Source: an uncultured Selenomonadaceae bacterium (GTDB taxonomy: Bacteria > Bacillota > Negativicutes > Selenomonadales > Selenomonadaceae). From it: a stretch of 17,963 nucleotides of DNA. The notes under the pieces were generated by a model that was not told where the DNA came from, made no database searches, and was given only the letters and a program-made list of their open reading frames with translations. The translations under genes were made by a program, and so were the position numbers. Below are positions 1-7,152 of this stretch, in pieces. The first letter of the stretch is position 1; each line of letters opens with the position of its first letter. The stretch lies in the NCBI GenBank assembly GCA_905235425.1, contig CAJOKY010000013.1:1-17963 (forward strand), read 5' to 3'.

Positions 1-63
1 CAACCGACTCTTTCAACGAAATTGCCGTTACATTTATCCAGTTAGCTTTAATTACCGTGTCGC

Positions 64-98
64 TTAAGTTAATGGCATTGCCCATTATGGGCACATTT
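64..98 (+). repeat. 35-bp inverted repeat, left copy
   Basis: This 35-bp stretch recurs in inverted orientation at 17872-17906 with 34 of 35 positions matching. Its core is the 15-bp palindrome TGCCCAT-T-ATGGGCA (83-bp region around positions 79-93). The only difference between the two copies is the central base of that palindrome, so both cores read the same way on the plus strand while their flanks are inverted. The repeat directly abuts the stop codon of the TraF gene. It could be an operator, a partition site (parB is present), or a site-specific recombination site. The sequence alone does not decide between these. Confidence 0.85.
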
Positions 99-593
99 CT
101 ACCAAGTTAAAATTGGAATTACTTTCGCCTTAATTCTACTTTCCGGTATCGTACCGCTGTATCTGCCGTCAAATGACCTTGCGCCTGTCGCTATCGGCAA
201 GATATAGCCTTCCTCCACTTTAAATTCTCCTCGCAATTTTGGCAGTGTCTTCCCTTCGTTATCAGTTTCGTAAACCTGCCCGATATACTGACCGTTTATC
301 TTAAATATCAGCGTATCTGAATTGACGGAATACGTATCTCCTGCCAACGCTCCCACTTTTTTCAAAAAATCACACTTGGCATTTCCCCACTTATTTTGTA
401 TAATTATATTTTTTACTTCTTCTGTAGGTTCATAGACCACATAATCTCCACGCCAATAATTTGTACTCGGCACTTTCAAATACAGTCCCGTCGGCAGACT
501 TGATGTCACATTCAAATAAAATATTCCTTCCAGCATTTTGAAAACTACGTGCGACACTACACACAAGCTCAAAAAAATTACGGCTTTCTTCAT
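99..593 (-). CDS. TraF-type signal peptidase (S26 family)
   Basis: This is a 164-residue membrane-anchored protein of the conjugative-transfer signal peptidase (TraF/S26C) type. Such enzymes process secreted pilin or transfer proteins at the outer face of the membrane. An N-terminal hydrophobic segment (about residues 4-27) is followed by the SLPTGLY motif, with probable nucleophile Ser32, and by FLKKVGALAGD, with the general-base lysine at 78 or 79. The C-terminal SFDGRYSGTIP block resembles the conserved D-S-R-Y-F-G-P-I block of the family. I place the start at the ATG at 593 because AGGAGG lies 8 nt upstream. A GTG start at 602 would overlap that ribosome binding site. No pilus or mating-pore genes are present in the window, so its substrate is unknown. 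It is the last gene before the left copy of the 35-bp repeat, and no terminator follows it at this end. Confidence 0.8.
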   Translation of the reverse strand: MKKAVIFLSLCVVSHVVFKMLEGIFYLNVTSSLPTGLYLKVPSTNYWRGDYVVYEPTEEVKNIIIQNKWGNAKCDFLKKVGALAGDTYSVNSDTLIFKINGQYIGQVYETDNEGKTLPKLRGEFKVEEGYILPIATGARSFDGRYSGTIPESRIKAKVIPILTW

Positions 594-667
594 TTTGCTC
601 ACCTCCTTTTCTGCCTTAGTTTATTACAGTTAAACCTCGCCAAAATCTTATGTTTTTGCTTTTCCAA

Positions 668-697
668 TAAAAAAAGCTGTCCCTACGGCGGAACAGC
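668..697 (-). terminator. Rho-independent terminator after HTH gene 714-1421
   Basis: On the minus strand an 8-bp stem (GCTGTTCC paired with GGGACAGC, one G-U pair) with a 6-nt loop is followed by seven Ts. It lies 17 bp after the stop of the upstream HTH gene, so it separates that gene from the TraF gene. Confidence 0.85.
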
Positions 698-713
698 CCT
701 ACCGGCTACTTTT

Positions 714-1421
714 TCATTCTATATAAGGTCTCGCGGTGTCTACAAATTTTTTCAAAACTCGGCTGACTATACTTTTATCTACATTACAAATTGTCGCTAT
801 TTCCCTTATCTTCATTTGCGGATTTTCCATTCGCGTAAAAATTATTTGCGAATGCAGGGTCTTTGTTCCCAATATCTCTTCCATTTTTAGCAATAATCCC
901 TGATATTTTTCATGGCGCTCCGTTATTACTTCCAACCAACCCGCGCTTATAAATTTTCGCGCCGAATCGTACTTGTCTGCAAATTCAATTATTTTTCCGA
1001 GCAACGTTATCATGTTTGCTATTTTTTCTCGCTTGAAAATATCTTCCTCGCTTAATCTGTACTGCATAAATTCCGACGTTTTTTCCAAAATTGCGTGATG
1101 ATGTATATTTAATTGCGCCAACGATATATGCAACTTCAGCGATATTGCCACCATCTGCTTTTTATCTCGGTACTTCAATCTCACAAACTCTTGTTCCTCT
1201 GCCGTCAAAGATTTATAAACCGTTTCTATCATCATTTTCGTTACTTCTATTTTCATCATTCGCGCATAAATTCTGCGTATATTTGCCGTTGATAAATAAT
1301 CTCTACATTCTTTTTGTATTTCTAAAATTTCTTGCAAGCCGCTCTTGTCAGCGCTAAATCTTTGTTTCAACGCCTCTTCTGCCAAATACAATGTCAAGTC
1401 AGGCTTAAATTTATGGAGCAT
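714..1421 (-). CDS. Double helix-turn-helix protein, copy 1
   Basis: This 235-residue putative DNA-binding protein matches no family I can name with certainty. Two HTH-like regions are visible. The central one (about residues 70-105, around VRLKYRDKKQMVAISLKLHI) has the look of sigma-70 region 4 or ArpU-type phage regulators. The C-terminal one (about 200-228) contains IREIATICNVDKSIVSRVLK. It is a diverged paralogue of the gene at 9528-10223: the two share the order Y-R-x(6)-V-x-I-x(3)-L-H-I, then DIF, then NP-x-M before the last HTH. I choose the ATG at 1421 because GAGGTG lies 6 nt upstream and because this start aligns with the paralogue. The longer TTG frame from 1472 would begin inside the parB terminator. 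A role as transcription factor or plasmid-maintenance protein is inferred. Confidence 0.7.
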   Translation of the reverse strand: MLHKFKPDLTLYLAEEALKQRFSADKSGLQEILEIQKECRDYLSTANIRRIYARMMKIEVTKMMIETVYKSLTAEEQEFVRLKYRDKKQMVAISLKLHISLAQLNIHHHAILEKTSEFMQYRLSEEDIFKREKIANMITLLGKIIEFADKYDSARKFISAGWLEVITERHEKYQGLLLKMEEILGTKTLHSQIIFTRMENPQMKIREIATICNVDKSIVSRVLKKFVDTARPYIE

Positions 1422-1444
1422 TTCTTTCACCTCTGCCCTTAAAT

Positions 1445-1474
1445 AAAAAATTGCAGGATTTTTGTCCCGCAATT
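1445..1474 (-). terminator. Rho-independent terminator after parB
   Basis: On the minus strand a 10-bp stem (AATTGCGGGA with TCCTGCAATT, one mismatch) and a 6-nt loop are followed by six Ts. It starts 9 bp after the parB stop and ends 23 bp before the next gene. No separate promoter is evident for that gene, so the hairpin may act as a partial terminator that lowers its expression. Confidence 0.85.
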
Positions 1475-1482
1475 ACCTTTCT

Positions 1483-2586
1483 TCAACCGCTGTGTTGCAA
1501 TTTCAATTCTTCAATATTGTAACGAGCCACTGACGCCCTTATTCCCCATTGTGCCGCTTTAAGTTCGCTTGTCTCTTCTTCACTGCGGCGTTTGGCTTCG
1601 TTATACATCATCTCGTAGAAAGCAAGACGTTCCTTGTAAAACCATTCTTCCGCTTCTTTTTGCGGGTCTTCAAATTCTTCCGGCACTTCTATCATTGTTC
1701 CTACCGAAATAATTTTTTCGGCACTTTCATCAGATGAATTTTTTTGCGGCAAAAGATTTTTCGGATACGTCAATTTTTCTACTACGGATTCTTTTTCAAC
1801 AATCTTTTCTGTTTCGGATTCTGCGGCAACTTCCGTTTTAGGCGCTTTCATATTTTGAATTTCTTGTACCGTTCCTTTTACTTCGCCAGACAAAATTTTT
1901 TCAAGACTTGCATTTTGCTCTTCAGGCGTCATCGTTGCCAATTCCATTGCCGCCGTCTCACTGATTTTTTTATCGTCCACTGCCTGCTTGACTTCATCCG
2001 TCAGTTTTTCCATTGAGTTAAGGCGTTGAAGTTGCGACTTTGATATATTCAAAATTTCTTCTGCAAAAAATGTGCGAAAACGTCCCCGCGTTCCCCTGTC
2101 TTTCTGATGATAAATCGCCTTTGCAAATTTTTCCAAGAACCTTATTTCTTGCAATTTTTCTTCTACGGTTCTCTCTTCACGTTGTCCGCGATTCGACGCT
2201 ATCAAATGCAACATATTTACTGCATCTTCGTCAAATTCTACCGTTTCCCCGTTGTCCTGCTCGATACTAATTTTTTCCGGCGTTTTCACTATGCACGGCA
2301 ACTTACGCTCATTATATACGCCGTCTTCCAAAAGTTTTTGTATCGCCGCGCGACGACGATGACCGGAAATTATCACATACTTGCCATCGTTCTTTTGAAA
2401 CACTGTCAACGGTTCAACAAAATGCGAAACCGCTATCAATCCTGCAAGCCCGTCTATATCTCTCAAGCCGTAAAAATTTTTCGGATTCGATTCAAGATCG
2501 TCTACATCGACGTATATGATTTTTTCTTCCGTCGGCGTAATTTCTTTCAGGATATTTTCCAAGCCTTTATTATCGTCATTTTCCAA
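1483..2586 (-). CDS. parB: ParB/Spo0J-family partition protein
   Basis: This 367-residue protein carries an N-terminal ParB/Srx-type domain (about residues 22-120). It includes the G-H-R-R-R motif (SGHRRRAA, about 74-81) that forms the CTP-binding pocket in this family. A helical HTH-like region follows (about 120-215, with EEILNISKSQLQRLNSMEKL), then an acidic, coiled-coil-like C-terminus. ParB proteins bind centromere-like sites and, with an ATPase partner, segregate low-copy replicons. No ParA-like Walker ATPase is encoded in the window. The TTG start is supported by GGGGGTG about 5 nt upstream, and the in-frame sequence before it offers nothing better. It is the third gene of a coil-XRE-parB operon, with about 30-bp gaps, and is followed by a strong terminator. 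Confidence 0.85.
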   Translation of the reverse strand: MENDDNKGLENILKEITPTEEKIIYVDVDDLESNPKNFYGLRDIDGLAGLIAVSHFVEPLTVFQKNDGKYVIISGHRRRAAIQKLLEDGVYNERKLPCIVKTPEKISIEQDNGETVEFDEDAVNMLHLIASNRGQREERTVEEKLQEIRFLEKFAKAIYHQKDRGTRGRFRTFFAEEILNISKSQLQRLNSMEKLTDEVKQAVDDKKISETAAMELATMTPEEQNASLEKILSGEVKGTVQEIQNMKAPKTEVAAESETEKIVEKESVVEKLTYPKNLLPQKNSSDESAEKIISVGTMIEVPEEFEDPQKEAEEWFYKERLAFYEMMYNEAKRRSEEETSELKAAQWGIRASVARYNIEELKLQHSG

Positions 2587-2616
2587 AACAACACCCCCAA
2601 ATAACTCAACTTTTCC

Positions 2617-2913
2617 TTAACTTCCGAGTTTAGCAAAAACTTGTTCCAAGCGCACGACGCGCCTTTGCAAATCCTTTATTACAGGATTATTTCCTATATC
2701 AGATTCGCTTTCTTCTACCAATAAACTTTTCAGAGGCACTTCTAAAATTTTCGCTATTCCTTCCAACACCTCTATCGAATGCGGCTCTTTTTCTCCGCGT
2801 TCCCAATTTGTCAGCGTGTTTCTTGATATTCCCAATTTTGACGCCATTTCGTATATTGGTATTCCGCGCTCTTTCCTCAACTCTCGCAGACGCTCTCCAA
2901 AATTTTTTATCAT
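2617..2913 (-). CDS. XRE-family HTH transcriptional regulator
   Basis: This 98-residue protein has a Cro/CI-type HTH domain at about residues 5-62. The helices run LRELRKERGI, then YEMASKLGISRNTLTNWERG with the recognition helix, then the last helices ending in VPLKSLL. A short C-terminal tail (about 70-95) is predicted to be helical and may dimerise. It lies between a coiled-coil gene and parB with spacers of about 30 bp on each side, so all three are probably one transcript. It may autoregulate this partition-like operon. That role is inferred from position, and I could not identify its operator. Confidence 0.85.
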   Translation of the reverse strand: MIKNFGERLRELRKERGIPIYEMASKLGISRNTLTNWERGEKEPHSIEVLEGIAKILEVPLKSLLVEESESDIGNNPVIKDLQRRVVRLEQVFAKLGS

Positions 2914-2944
2914 TATCCTATATTTTCACCTCAGATTCAAATTT

Positions 2945-3430
2945 TCACAAAAATTTTTTAAATTTCTTTGCAAAATCTGTCAAAACCAATTTCAATTCCT
3001 CACTTTGCTCTGCGTCTACGTGTAATTGAATTATGCCTTCCAATTCCGGTATCAATTCGCGTGCCAATCGGACATCTGCTTTTAAATTTTCGTTATGAAC
3101 CACCAGCCCTTCCTCGCCGACTGCTATCAACTTATGCAATTCCATTTTTACATAGTCCAAATGCTCTATCAATGACAGTACTTCTACAGTACTTTCCTCT
3201 TCATAATCGCTAAGCTGGATTTCCGTCGCTATCTTTTTCAAATGCACTCGGCTATATTCCATATACTGATCCACCAACGTCGAAAGAGTTGAAATATTTC
3301 CATACGCTATTATATGTTTCAACTTCCTATTTTCTTCTTTTACCTTGCTTAATTCCTTCTGAAATTTTTCGTTTATCTCCTGCAAATGAGCTATCTGAGA
3401 ATTGGTTGACTCGCTCACTATATTCGACAT
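2945..3430 (-). CDS. Coiled-coil protein, copy 1
   Basis: This is a 161-residue hypothetical protein. Residues about 10-45 are a heptad-rich coiled coil (HLQEINEKFQKELSKVKEEN), followed by a helical conserved region (about 43-107). That region aligns clearly with residues about 68-132 of the protein at 10236-10646: HIIAYGNIS against HILSYSEIS, then YMEYSRVHLKKIATEI against YKSMSTFYLQQLTKEI. The C-terminal third (about 108-161) is absent from the paralogue. The ATG is preceded by GGGAGG with a 6-nt spacer. It is the first gene of the coil-XRE-parB operon. There is no catalytic motif. It may be a structural or adaptor partner of the HTH proteins. Confidence 0.7.
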   Translation of the reverse strand: MSNIVSESTNSQIAHLQEINEKFQKELSKVKEENRKLKHIIAYGNISTLSTLVDQYMEYSRVHLKKIATEIQLSDYEEESTVEVLSLIEHLDYVKMELHKLIAVGEEGLVVHNENLKADVRLARELIPELEGIIQLHVDAEQSEELKLVLTDFAKKFKKFL

Positions 3431-3523
3431 TCGCGACCTCCCTGCAAGTGTTACCTGTTTTTGTTAATCGCTTTCCATGCTGAATATTTCCTTTGCCTTT
3501 AGCTTAAAACTTTTTGCCCAACT

Positions 3524-3553
3524 CTTATAACACATTTTCGCAAACTTTTTCAC
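3524..3553 (-). promoter_or_regulatory. Candidate sigma-A promoter for coil-XRE-parB operon
   Basis: On the minus strand GTGAAA (-35, 4/6), an 18-bp spacer and TATAAG (-10, 5/6) lie about 95 bp upstream of the first gene of the operon, in the only sizeable gap before it. The match is moderate. Confidence 0.4.
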
Positions 3554-3575
3554 TTTAAAAAAGCGTACAGCAAAC

Positions 3576-3603
3576 AAGCCTGAACTTCAGCTTATTTTTT
3601 TTT
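3576..3603. terminator. Terminator-like hairpin after the polymerase gene
   Basis: AAGCCTGA and TCAGCTT form a short stem with one bulge. It is followed by a T9 run on the plus strand and only a weak TTGTTT tract on the minus strand. It lies just past the stop of the minus-strand polymerase gene, so it may work in that direction. The better U-tract faces the plus strand, where no gene is seen. Confidence 0.4.
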
Positions 3604-3637
3604 CAAAATTTCAAAAAGATTTTACAAGAATCAGCGA

Positions 3638-5620
3638 TTAATCTTTCTTGTAATAGGCGGTCTCGTAACCTTCCGCATTTAACTTCAAATCCGAAGCCCA
3701 TTTTGACGAATGACTCATGATCTTCAAGACGTGTTCCAAACTTCCTTCACCTTCCGGCACTTCCAGTATCACTTCGTCGTGGACGTGCATTACAATTTTA
3801 TAGCCGAAATGATTTAAATTGAGCATAGCCGTCGCCAGACAATCACGAGCAATAGCTTGTACGATATTTTCGACTATTTTACCGCCCCAAGTACGCTGTA
3901 CAGCCCAACCGTTATTAGTTTGCGTCGTGCCTTCGTATGTCAGCGTTTCTCTGCCGTTGCTGTCTTTGACAAGTTTCGGCTTAAAATACGAAATTTTTCT
4001 GCCGCTCGGTAAATACACAAACAAGTAGTCATCGACACATTCAAAGGTTACACCTTTACGACAAGTTTTGAACGTTTTGTTACGCACCGCATATGTAGCG
4101 CAATTTTCAACCGCATACCAGAGATTATTAATTTTAGGATTGGCTTTGCGCCATTTCTTGATTATGCCTTCCATATCGGCGTCACTCAAGCCCATTTTGT
4201 CAGCGCCCATAGCCTTTAATGCGCCTACGCCGCCGCCGTAGCCACAGGCGAGTTCGGCAACCTTCCCTTTTGCACGAAGTTCCTTATTGACTCCGTGCTT
4301 TTCTACAGGTACATGAAACATTGACGACGCACTTGCACAATAAATGTCACCGCCGTTTGCAAATACGTTTATTCGCCACTTCTCATCTGCAAGCCAAGCG
4401 AGTACCCGCGCTTCTATCGCCGAGAAATCAGCCACGATAAACCTACTGCCTTCTTCCGCCACAAATGCCGTGCGTATCAACTGCGATAACACGTCCGTCG
4501 GATTTTCAAAGAATATCTGCAACGCTTTTATATTCTCTTTTTTCACAAACTGCCGCGCTATGTCCAAATCTTCTATATGATTCTGCGGCAAGTTTTGAAG
4601 TTGAATTCCCCAACCTGTCCAGCGTCCCGTGCGTCCTGCTCCATACATTTTAAACATTCCGCGCGCTCTGTGGTCTCTACAAGCCGTTTCTTTCATCGCG
4701 CCATATTTTTTGGTACTTATCTTGCAAATTACTTCCTTGATTTCCAAAAATTTACGAACTTGCGGAGTTGTCTTCGGATTCTTAAGCAATGCGGCTCTGG
4801 TATCCTTATCAAGCCTTGCGACGGCGTGTCCTTCTTGCTCCTCTATCCATTTCAACATTTGTTGGTTGCTGTTAAGATTAAGTCCGCCTGTAAGCTTTTC
4901 GCCTTTTTTGTACATTTCGGTTTTGATTTTTTCATCAATGCGAATAGCTTTCTCGACCAAGTCCATATCTATCCATACGCCGGTTTCATTTATTTTGCGG
5001 TCAAGTTGCCACATAAGTCTTTCTCGTTCCGGCATTCCTATATATTTTGCTATATGCTTACGTATGGCGCGTTCAGATTCTACGTCCTGCTTGCAATATT
5101 CTTTGAACTCCGCCCACTTTTTCACATTATCTTTCGGCATATTACGGTTACTCGGTCTAACGCCCCACAGTGACGCCTGTTGCGGTCTATTTACGTTAGA
5201 TTTACGCGGCTTGGAGAAATATTCTATGAGCGTTTTCCCCGTCGCCATTTTGCGCTTGTCCGACGCGAGATTTAAAACATCACCGACCTGTTCAAGACTT
5301 GCAGGAAGTCCCAAACTTCTAGCCAGCAACTGCGTACATTGCCATTGCGACGCGTCGAACTTTTTGCCCAAATATTTTTCCAAGACTGTCATTTCAAATG
5401 CGGCATTGAACGCCGTTTTCAACACGTCTTTACTGAAGAGGTCTGCGACCAAATTAAACGGCAACTCCTCACCCATCGCCAAATCTACAATGCTTACAGG
5501 AGAGTCGTTATATGCATACGCCAACAGCGTTACTTCGCAATTCTCCGCATATTTGTGCATTCCGACTTTTTCCAAATCCAGCGGACTGTACGTCTCTATG
5601 TCCAGTGCAAGAATATTCAT
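3638..5620 (-). CDS. Family A DNA polymerase with 3'-5' exonuclease
   Basis: This 660-residue enzyme is of the phage/plasmid PolA type, without the 5' nuclease of cellular Pol I. The exonuclease domain is at about 1-190, with DIET (D7, E9), the N-A-A-F block (72-75) and YCKQD (D179), so proofreading residues look intact. The polymerase domain shows GAGRTGRW near 327-334, motif A VADFSAIEAR (D398), motif B with R449, K453 and Y461, and motif C HDE (614-616). All catalytic carboxylates are present. The ATG is preceded by GGAGGTG with a 5-nt spacer. It has its own candidate promoter and sits downstream of the DUF3102 gene. It probably takes part in replicon copying, since neighbouring genes encode Rep and a helicase-like protein. 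Confidence 0.93.
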   Translation of the reverse strand: MNILALDIETYSPLDLEKVGMHKYAENCEVTLLAYAYNDSPVSIVDLAMGEELPFNLVADLFSKDVLKTAFNAAFEMTVLEKYLGKKFDASQWQCTQLLARSLGLPASLEQVGDVLNLASDKRKMATGKTLIEYFSKPRKSNVNRPQQASLWGVRPSNRNMPKDNVKKWAEFKEYCKQDVESERAIRKHIAKYIGMPERERLMWQLDRKINETGVWIDMDLVEKAIRIDEKIKTEMYKKGEKLTGGLNLNSNQQMLKWIEEQEGHAVARLDKDTRAALLKNPKTTPQVRKFLEIKEVICKISTKKYGAMKETACRDHRARGMFKMYGAGRTGRWTGWGIQLQNLPQNHIEDLDIARQFVKKENIKALQIFFENPTDVLSQLIRTAFVAEEGSRFIVADFSAIEARVLAWLADEKWRINVFANGGDIYCASASSMFHVPVEKHGVNKELRAKGKVAELACGYGGGVGALKAMGADKMGLSDADMEGIIKKWRKANPKINNLWYAVENCATYAVRNKTFKTCRKGVTFECVDDYLFVYLPSGRKISYFKPKLVKDSNGRETLTYEGTTQTNNGWAVQRTWGGKIVENIVQAIARDCLATAMLNLNHFGYKIVMHVHDEVILEVPEGEGSLEHVLKIMSHSSKWASDLKLNAEGYETAYYKKD

Positions 5621-5642
5621 ATTTCCACCTCCACATTTGTTC

Positions 5643-5671
5643 TTATAACCGTTTATATGTTACTTTGTCAT
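5643..5671 (-). promoter_or_regulatory. Candidate promoter for the DNA polymerase gene
   Basis: On the minus strand ATGACA (-35, 5/6), a 17-bp spacer and TTATAA (overlapping TATAAG one base on) lie 23 bp before the polymerase start codon. Spacing is ideal but the leader would be very short. Confidence 0.45.
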
Positions 5672-5707
5672 AAAACCACGTTATTTATGTGCGTTTATTG
5701 AGTGAGT

Positions 5708-5728
5708 GCGCGGCGCGCGCGCGCGGGG
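5708..5728. repeat. 21-bp G/C-only tract, mostly alternating CG
   Basis: Positions 5708-5728 contain only G and C, with 13 alternating bases at 5713-5725. It stands in an otherwise AT-rich intergenic stretch between the DUF3102 stop and the polymerase promoter. It can form Z-DNA or a GC hairpin. On the minus strand no T-run follows it, so it is not a standard terminator for the DUF3102 gene. Confidence 0.75.
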
Positions 5729-5741
5729 TTTTACGTGCATT

Positions 5742-6953
5742 TTAAATGTAAATATGAAACTTCAACGCCGTAAAATTCAAAATTTGATACAAACTCTTCG
5801 TCGACATCTGATGCACTACCTCAAAACCCTTGCCTTCCATTAAAGACGCAATATATTCAGTCCTCGTAAAATTCTCATCATCGTTAAGCGCAATCTGATA
5901 CAACGCCGAAATAATCGAATGTCTGTCCGACTCGTCCAAGTAATCTCTTTTTTTATCGCAAATCTTTCCGACAAAACTTTCAAGAGAATTTTCATTATCA
6001 CCCCCTTTATCTACCACAACCGCCGCCGTTTCTTCAACCATCGGAGCTTTAACGTCCGTTTCCGCCACAACGTTTTCAGCAACGGTCTCAACATCTTCAC
6101 CGACTGACGTTTCATCAGCTACCGTATCATCCGACGTATCTTTACCACGTTTCCACTGCGCCAAGTAGCCTCGAATATCGCCGTAAAGCGTCGCAAACTG
6201 CTTAAGATTATCTTTCAACGCTTGAGAATCTTTTTCCGCGCTCTGCTCAACAAGACGTTGCAAATTACCGCCCGACGCCAACGCCTTCATCATATCGAAA
6301 AACTGTTCAAGCAAATTTTGACCAACGCGCTGACCATCTTTACTACCTGCCGACAAACTAACCGAATCAGAAACAACACCGGTATCTGCAGAACTTTCAA
6401 CAGCAGCAACTTCTTCAACAAATTCTACCGACGAAACGTTTTCCGACTGCACAAGCTCTTCAACTTTCTCCGGGCTAACTGACGTCTGCTCAACCGATAC
6501 CGAACTTTCAACGCCGCCATTAACCGCCGCCAACTTTGCCTTGTACTTCTGAATTTCAACGCGCAACGTTTTCACGGACATTTCCGCAACTACACGACCA
6601 GCCGCCGCCTGTTCCTCTATAAATTTTTCTTCTTCACCTTCAGGAAGCACCAGCATTTGTATCATCTGCGTCTGATTCAAATGTGCATTCGAATGTACAT
6701 TTCCAAAACGTTCTGCAACTGCCATAAAATTTGCCGCCATACGATATTTCAAACCAAAATTATCTTCAAGCCACGAAAGCCACTCACCATGCGGCACCAA
6801 TTCTTTAGCGAAAATAAGACGCTTACCAATTTCTATAACGTTCTGTCCCATTTCACGAAGGTAAAAGCGAATACCAGAAGTCAACTCTTCAAGAGAAGTC
6901 GAAGAATCCGGAGTCACCGGCTGTACGCCACCTGCTACCAACGATACTGCCAT
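5742..6953 (-). CDS. DUF3102-domain protein
   Basis: This 403-residue protein has an N-terminal DUF3102 domain (about residues 20-90), with the typical run EIGKRLIFAKELVPHGEW followed by WLEDNFGLKYRMAANFM. This domain is common on Bacillota plasmids and phages and has no established biochemical role. The middle (about 125-320) is low in complexity and rich in Val, Ala, Glu and Ser, with a helical segment near 210-260. The last 70 residues look folded again. The ATG at 6953 is chosen because AAGGAG lies 9 nt upstream. The TTG at 6959 is too close to that site. The gene follows rep and the large palindrome, so it may be read from the rep promoter or from within the palindrome region. Confidence 0.75.
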   Translation of the reverse strand: MAVSLVAGGVQPVTPDSSTSLEELTSGIRFYLREMGQNVIEIGKRLIFAKELVPHGEWLSWLEDNFGLKYRMAANFMAVAERFGNVHSNAHLNQTQMIQMLVLPEGEEEKFIEEQAAAGRVVAEMSVKTLRVEIQKYKAKLAAVNGGVESSVSVEQTSVSPEKVEELVQSENVSSVEFVEEVAAVESSADTGVVSDSVSLSAGSKDGQRVGQNLLEQFFDMMKALASGGNLQRLVEQSAEKDSQALKDNLKQFATLYGDIRGYLAQWKRGKDTSDDTVADETSVGEDVETVAENVVAETDVKAPMVEETAAVVVDKGGDNENSLESFVGKICDKKRDYLDESDRHSIISALYQIALNDDENFTRTEYIASLMEGKGFEVVHQMSTKSLYQILNFTALKFHIYI

Positions 6954-6993
6954 AGTCAATCACTCCTTTCAAATAACTCCCGCAAATCTGCCC

Positions 6994-7117
6994 GATTTTT
7001 GCTCCGAAATTTTAGCAATCATCTGCGCTATACTGTCAAGGACAAGCCGCTTACGCGGTTACTACGTAATCCTTGACAGCGCTTGCTGATTGCAGCCTAA
7101 CGGCTTCGGCAAAAATC
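6994..7117. other. Large T-shaped palindrome, candidate rolling-circle origin
   Basis: Nested inverted repeats lie between rep and the DUF3102 gene. They are a 9-bp outer arm (6994-7002 with 7109-7117), CCGAA/TTCGG (7004-7008 with 7105-7109), a 7-bp arm (7015-7021 with 7087-7093) and a perfect 10-bp arm CTGTCAAGGA/TCCTTGACAG (7033-7042 with 7070-7079). The apex holds two small hairpins side by side, CCGC-ttac-GCGG (7047-7058) and TTAC-tac-GTAA (7059-7069), giving a three-way junction. The second hairpin contains TACTACG, the same heptamer as the pMV158-type nick site, although Rep here is not clearly of that family. Its place beside an HUH Rep gene makes a double- or single-strand origin the leading reading. 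A structured mRNA leader is the alternative. Confidence 0.65.
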
Positions 7118-7152
7118 ACGCAAAACAGCGGGCATTTTTTTATTTTTATATT

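Noticed and set aside
64..98. Canonical XerC/XerD dif site in the 35-bp repeat.
   Set aside because: There is partial resemblance (GTGC-CAT-ATG, later TTAA), but the two arms do not keep the 11-6-11 spacing, so the match is not convincing.
1422..1472. TTG start at 1472 for the HTH protein.
   Set aside because: It lies inside the parB terminator stem, its ribosome binding site is too close, and the paralogue aligns with the ATG at 1421.
3570..3605. A plus-strand small RNA ending in the T9 run at 3595-3603.
   Set aside because: No promoter of reasonable quality was found on the plus strand upstream, and the hairpin is weak.
4629..5648. Long plus-strand open frame (339 codons) opposite the polymerase gene.
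   Set aside because: It is the antisense shadow of a clearly conserved polymerase, with serine/leucine-rich low-complexity composition and no ribosome binding site or recognisable motif.
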